Source of the DNA: Isoetes engelmannii | Lineage: Eukaryota; Streptophyta; Lycopodiopsida; Isoetales; Isoetaceae | NCBI GenBank assembly: GCA_011763485.2 | Contig: JAANSK020247053.1 | Coordinates: forward strand, 1-36,141 | Length of the DNA stretch: 36,141 nucleotides | Reading direction: 5' to 3' | Part shown: positions 31,860 to 36,141 of the stretch, one piece after another | How the letters are laid out: each line of letters begins with the position of its first letter | How positions within the stretch are numbered: the first letter of the stretch is position 1 | Made by a program: the position numbers and the translations under genes | Notes under the pieces: generated by a model | Database searches by the model: none | Told to the model about the DNA's origin: nothing | What the model saw: only the letters and a program-made list of their open reading frames with translations

Positions 31860-33425
31860 GTTCTCACCATAGGAGTCCCTCGTACATGTAACCTTATATC
31901 CATTTAGAATTTTTGCACGAAAATACCCATTTAATTTATGTGTCTAAGCAATTCACATTATAAGCATGCACATCTAACCTAAAGTAGAGTAGGACTCACC
32001 TCTGATGTAATGAGCTGTTCTTGTTCGATATTCAAATAGAAAAGTATGTCCTGTAAATATAAGAGCTCGTTGATTAAAAATCACACCATACATTAAGAAC
32101 ATAACTAAAATTTAGAATGGACTAGCAAAGAATGTTTAAACGCATCAGGGTTATAGATTGGTTTTGTTTAGGAAACTACTTCAAAACATCGTGAACACAA
32201 TAAACATATAAAAATAATATAATGTTGACATTAAACAAATGGTCGTTTGTTATAAGAAACTCTAAACTTAAAGCATATCCAAACCATGTTGCATAAGGTA
32301 TTGCACATACAAGATAGTTATAATAGCATCAACAAATTTATGGGGTCTCACGTAGATGCGTCTACGAAAGCGTCTGTCCAATTGTTTGACAAAATTCTCA
32401 AAATCTAGATAAAGCTTAAACCCTGGACATATCTCAACCCCAAGTGGCTGCAGGATTTTGTACCACTGTCCATAAAATTAACAACCACATCAGTTGATCA
32501 ATGTGGACTTGCATTGCCAAATTCCCCAATGCAGAACCCTCTGCAATATCTTCCATTATGCTTTTCAAAATCCTCTTCTTCTGCAAAGTATTGGAAATAT
32601 GCATCAAAATCATCATCAACTAGTGACAACCAGTGTCCATCTCTAATGCGTTATACCACAAATCTTGGATAAGAATCTCATGGAACATTCACAACCACCA
32701 TCTGCATGGAGGGAAATATGTTATGAGTGCATTATTTTTATGCGTTACGACCAATGTACCAATGTTTTAATTCGAGCTATATTAGTTTCAAAGTTCATGA
32801 TATTAGTTTAATAACGTTCTTAAAAATTTAACATTATGTCCAATCAATGTCTCCATTCAAGCAATTTTGGTTTCAAACTTTAATAACATTAATCTACTTA
32901 TTATTAAGGTTCGTAGAATTTTTTTATGCACACACCTCTGCTAAAATAGTTACTTGATTGCGAGATTGGTTGTGGAGTTAGACGTTTGGACATAGATTGA
33001 ATGTTCGGAATGTTGAATGTTCAACTTTATTGTGGATGAAAATTTGATTTGTTAGTTGGGCCTTGGAAGTGATTTGGTTATTGTAGTTTGGTTGATCGCA
33101 AAAGTAAGTGGGTTGGTTAGTCACATTAGAAAACTAATGACCTTAACATCCAAAATATTCAATGTGCCTCAGGTATAAAAAGTAACCACCTTAGATTCTC
33201 GTAAGAATAATGTGTTTGCTGCATGAACAACAAAAAATTATTAGTCAAACAAAGATCCTAAATACTAACTAATAATCAAGGAAAGATCCTAAATACTAAT
33301 GTTCTAAAACTATGCTAACAAATGGAAACCATAGACAAATACTTTAGTAATTAATAGACAACCATACGCTCAAACTGGAGAATTAATAGACAACTTGTAA
33401 ATAGATGGTAGACTCACTTGTAAGA
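31860..33425. other. Long AT-rich stretch with a possible coding remnant
   Basis: Between about 32720 and 32350 the minus strand has protein-like runs (IRDGHWLSLVDDDFDAYFQY, FEKHNGRYCRGFCIGEFGN, and in another frame WYKILQPLGVEICPGFKLYL and VKQLDRRFRRRIYV). They have low stop density but belong to no family I recognise. The rest (31860-32340, 32760-33420) is AT-rich with no gene seen. Confidence 0.3.
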
Positions 33426-33429
33426 AGGC

Positions 33430-34075
33430 ATGCAGTATCTCATGAACGTGGATGGTCAAATGATCTTCATTTGATTGAGTTTGCATATAACAAACTCACC
33501 AGTTCTGCAAAGCTGCTACTTTCAGAAAATATATGGGTTTGATGTTGCTTCATTCCCATTAGGTTCTTCAAATAGCATTAAGACTGATGATGGTGCTTTA
33601 TTGCAAGAGACGAAAAAATCGATGGAGATTGAAAACTACATTATAGAACTGATAGATCTATCCGTTGCTTTCCGCCCTGGAGACTTTGTCTTGCTGAAGA
33701 TCCTTCCAGTAGATTATAATCATGCCTTTTCCAAGTCTAATAAATTATTTTCCAGCTATTGTGGTGCTTTTAAGATTATAACTTCTGTGGGTAAGGGGAT
33801 TTACACATTGGATGTTCCAAAAAGAATGGTGATTAAGTGTAACTTTTGATTCTAGTCAGTTACAACATTCCCTTGAAACTGATATTGATTACATTCCAAC
33901 TGCTGGATTCTTGCGTGCTGTTAATTAGCAGAAAAAATTCTGGATACGCGATTTTCACGGATTCAAGGGATGACAAAAATGGAATATCTAGTTAAGTGGA
34001 AAGGATATGTTGCTGCAGAATCAACTTCGGAATCTAAAGTGCCTTTATAGGAAATAGCATTGTCTAGGAATTAAT
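33430..34075 (+). mobile_element. Ty3/gypsy chromovirus relic: integrase C-terminus and chromodomain
   Basis: On the plus strand: integrase core end (LHLIEFAYNKLTSS, 33460-33505), then the integrase C-terminal barrel (FRPGDFVLLKILPVDYNHAF, then YCGAFKIITSVGKGIYTLDV, 33660-33830), then a chromodomain-like MEYLVKWKGYVAAEST (33975-34030). The order integrase-chromodomain at the end of pol defines chromoviruses, whose chromodomain targets insertion to heterochromatin. Only this last part of pol remains. It is broken and old. Confidence 0.8.
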
Positions 34076-34730
34076 AGCCAACCATGCTATTTGCAGATAT
34101 GGCTTGTCGGTAAATTTGCATTTAACAGAATGCATTTTAGAAGGCCTTTTGCAGCTATGGCTTGACATCTATAGCTATGGCAAACAGGAGATGCACCTAT
34201 GGCTATGGCAAACAGGGGATGCAGCTATGGCAAACATGTACCCTAGAAAACAGGAATCAATTGACAGGCCAAGCAACAGTGGAAAAAAAAGACAATTACA
34301 TTCTTTATATTCAAGCTCAATCAAGCATTTCGAAAATGGAAAAAGCATAACGGAATGGAAGGTGATGCTAAATCATAGAATTGGAAGGCTTGCCTGAGAA
34401 AGCACAGTCTGAATGCCTCAAAAATGTAGAACTCGTAGGAGTTTGCAGGTGAAAATCGAAGCAGTGTGATGCTTTTAAGCTTGGCTAGCTCTTTAAAAAT
34501 GAAGAAAAAAGCACAAAAACATAAGAAATGAAGTAGATGGAATGTCACAACTGATTAAGCCCAAAATGCTGGAGCTCTCGTATTTCTTGTGTAAAAAGTT
34601 TTTTGAATGCCACTGCTTGAATTTCATGCCCTTTGTACTCACCTCCTTCAAATGAATAATCCAATAGCTGCTTTAAATGATTGATTTGATACCTTGGTTT
34701 CCGTAAAGTACAAGTGAGTAGAAAATGATA
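34076..34730. other. Spacer with a TATGGCAAACAGG minisatellite
   Basis: A short tandem repeat at about 34150-34236 has units built on GCTATGGCAAACAGGRGATG. I see nothing else beyond an A-rich unassigned stretch. If the chromovirus relic and the LTR-like block that follows belong together, this would be their non-coding 3' internal region. Confidence 0.4.
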
Positions 34731-34756
34731 TGTTAGGGATAATGTTAAGGCATAGG

Positions 34757-34803
34757 ACATTTCTTGGGGTAAGGGCCTGGCGAGCCCTTACCCCAAGAAA
34801 TGT
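34757..34803. repeat. Perfect inverted repeat, 20-bp arms and 7-nt loop
   Basis: Left arm 34757-34776 (ACATTTCTTGGGGTAAGGGC), loop CTGGCGA, right arm 34784-34803 exactly complementary. In RNA this would be a very stable hairpin. Confidence 0.95.
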
Positions 34804-35027
34804 TGGGGTTGGGGGAAATTTCGTACAGCATTTTGTTTGCAGATCTTTGCACAGGGAGGGCGCTGCTCCAGTGCAATGTGGATTTACTCCAATGGGCCTG
34901 GCAGATCTTTGAGTAGGGAGGGCGTTGCTTCAGAGCAACGTGGATTTACTCCGGCCATGTTTGTTGTATCCAAGGTTTTCAACAGCCCTCTTGCTGTCAG
35001 CGCCTTGAGAGGCTTGAATGTTCTTTT

Positions 35028-35131
35028 CGCTTTCTTTCTCCAGAATAGAACGCTTTCTTTCTCCCTTTCTTTCTCGCTTTCTTTCTCCAGAACAGCCAGA
35101 TCTCTTTCTTTCTCGCTTTCTTTCTCCAGCA
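35028..35131. repeat. Pyrimidine tract, (CTTT)n-like
   Basis: Repeated CGCTTTCTTTCTC units, twice interrupted by CCAGAA. Read as DNA it is an almost pure polypyrimidine strand. Confidence 0.85.
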
Positions 35132-35370
35132 CTTTAGGGCCATTAAAAAACTGCTTGCATTGCATCTATGGCGGATTAATCAGCCTTGAATAGACCTCTG
35201 GAGGCTTGAATAGTTCTCTGGAGCCTTTTTATGTTGTAGAGGCTGAAGCCGAGCATCGAATGTTCGAGAGAGCAAAGGGAAGATAAGGGCAAAATGGACT
35301 AGATCGGCCTCTCAATCCGTCCGGCTATTGCAGGCCTTCCGCTTAGATTCTTCAGTGGAGTTAGGATCCG

Positions 35371-35589
35371 ATGTGTGGAGGTCCGGAGCATTTTAGGACC
35401 GTTGTGGCAAGAAACAGAGGCAGTGTTGCGGTCGTAGAAAAGGATCCGAACAATTTGATACTGGATCATTTACATTTGCAAGATCAAAGCCCTCATATTT
35501 CACTGCTTGAGCTAGCAACAGATAATGATATTCAGGCTTTCAAGCAAGCGCTAGAACGGGGCTGCAACGTAGAGAAGATGGAGTGCTAG
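35371..35589 (+). pseudogene. N-terminal fragment of an ankyrin/CCCH zinc-finger (TZF-type) gene
   Basis: The 72-codon frame starts MCGGPEHFRTVVARNRGSV and later reads HISLLELATDNDIQAFKQAL and ERGCNVEKME. This resembles the start of plant proteins with two ankyrin repeats followed by a tandem CCCH zinc finger (regulators that act on mRNA), where MCSG... and LLELA..ND...FK are conserved. A ttgcag just upstream (about 35320) could be the acceptor of a 5'-UTR intron. Where WYGR and the ankyrin repeats should follow, the frame stops and a minisatellite begins, so only the first part remains. Alternatively the rest lies in an exon outside the window, but no splice donor is evident. Confidence 0.5.
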
Positions 35590-35591
35590 TA

Positions 35592-35735
35592 CATGCAGGC
35601 AGGCCTGGCCACGTAGGCACAAGCACTGGCCACGCAAGCACAGGTCTGGCTACGCATGCACAGGTCTGACCACGTAGGCACAGGCACTGGCGATGCAGGC
35701 ACAGGCCTGGCCACGCAGGCACAGGCCATTACGCA
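35592..35735. repeat. GGCACAGGCCTGGCCACG minisatellite
   Basis: About six imperfect units of 20-26 bp built on CAGGCACAGGCCTGGCCACG, GC-rich against an AT-rich background. It directly follows the truncated TZF-like frame. Confidence 0.85.
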
Positions 35736-35981
35736 TGAAATTATAGGATTTAAGAACCCTATGAAATATGGAGAAATTCCTCTACCCTAACTTTACGAAA
35801 TGATATGTTTCAAGCACTGAAATCTAGATATCAGCACATGATTTAGGGCGCACATGTGATACATGCTTCAGCAAATCCTCTGTGTTTGGGGTCGGGTCCG
35901 GGAACTGCTGAGAGGCAGAACTCTGTGAGGACTATGGCGCCAAACAACAGCCCCTGTCGAAGTAGTTGTCACGCGGGATTT

Positions 35982-36027
<46 letters not shown>

Positions 36028-36141
36028 AGAACAGAAAAGCGGAAGAAAACACAAGGACAGAACGTAGGTCAATCGGTGAAACCGCTTTATTGATGAAATA
36101 GGCACCAATGTGCTACAGACAGGCTCGCAACTAAGGCAGAG
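35736..36141. other. Right end of window, no recognised gene
   Basis: It contains the (AG)n microsatellite at 35986-36025 and a GC-mixed flank. No coding homology is visible. Confidence 0.4.
35986..36025. repeat. (GA)n microsatellite, 40 nt
   Basis: Uninterrupted dinucleotide run of about 20 units. Confidence 0.97.

Larger units (their letters stand above)
34732..35160 (+). mobile_element. LTR-like block with a perfect hairpin
   Basis: It begins TGTTAGGGATAATG after a purine-rich GTAGAAAATGATA, as LTR retrotransposon LTRs often do. It carries a perfect 20-bp hairpin (34757-34803), a near-duplicate of about 66 bp (units from about 34839 and 34902, each GCAGATCTTTG...GTGGATTTACTCC) and a long CTTTCTTTCTC tract (about 35030-35130). 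No partner LTR and no clear right end were found, so solo-LTR status is only suggested. Confidence 0.35.

Noticed and set aside
34730-34912. 60-codon open frame across the hairpin
   Set aside because: It runs through a perfect palindrome and a duplicated non-coding block and has no protein-like features.

Overview
This window is nuclear DNA from a land plant with a repeat-rich genome. Its genes have canonical GT-AG introns and the recognisable proteins are plant-type. The mobile elements are a mix of LINEs, Ty1/copia and Ty3/gypsy relics, a Helitron, a MITE and a TRIM. A large-genome plant such as a fern or other seed-free plant would fit, but the sequence alone does not prove the lineage. 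Nothing looks bacterial, and there is no CRISPR array or operon.

The main gene is a heparan-alpha-glucosaminide N-acetyltransferase-like (HGSNAT-like) membrane protein on the minus strand. I reconstructed it as 13 exons between 21913 (ATG) and 6551 (stop). All exon phases agree, all introns are GT-AG, and the protein is 454 residues without a break. Intron 4 is 10,159 bp and is packed with mobile DNA: a 5'-truncated LINE, a coiled-coil gag-like fragment, a Ty3/gypsy relic, an array of CATCA/telobox repeats, and an antisense LINE fragment. Intron 10 holds a 126-bp MITE with a 9-bp target duplication. Intron 8 holds an antisense exon-like island.

Layout from left to right. 1-1400: decayed plus-strand LINE. 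2876-2965: 3' tip of the same LINE family, reversed. About 4090-6162: gag-bearing copia-like relic with a 3' LTR, carrying a nested TRIM at 4350-4802. 6551-21913: HGSNAT-like gene. About 22640-23860: broken clade E PP2C phosphatase gene, head to head with HGSNAT. 24405-25500: 3' end of an L1-type LINE. 25500-28450: mostly unassigned. 28459-31850: broken Helitron (Rep region and a repeated basic N-terminal region, no helicase). 33430-34075: end of a chromovirus pol with chromodomain. 34732-35160: LTR-like DNA with a perfect 20-bp hairpin. 35371-35589: N-terminal fragment of an ankyrin/CCCH zinc-finger gene cut off by a minisatellite.

Only the HGSNAT-like gene looks functional. The rest is a layered record of insertions and decay. 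I see no convincing new multi-gene system. The most unusual items are the intact gene around a 10-kb transposon-filled intron, the exon-like island, the TRIM-in-copia nest, the telobox array with inverted units, and the repeated Helitron N-terminus.
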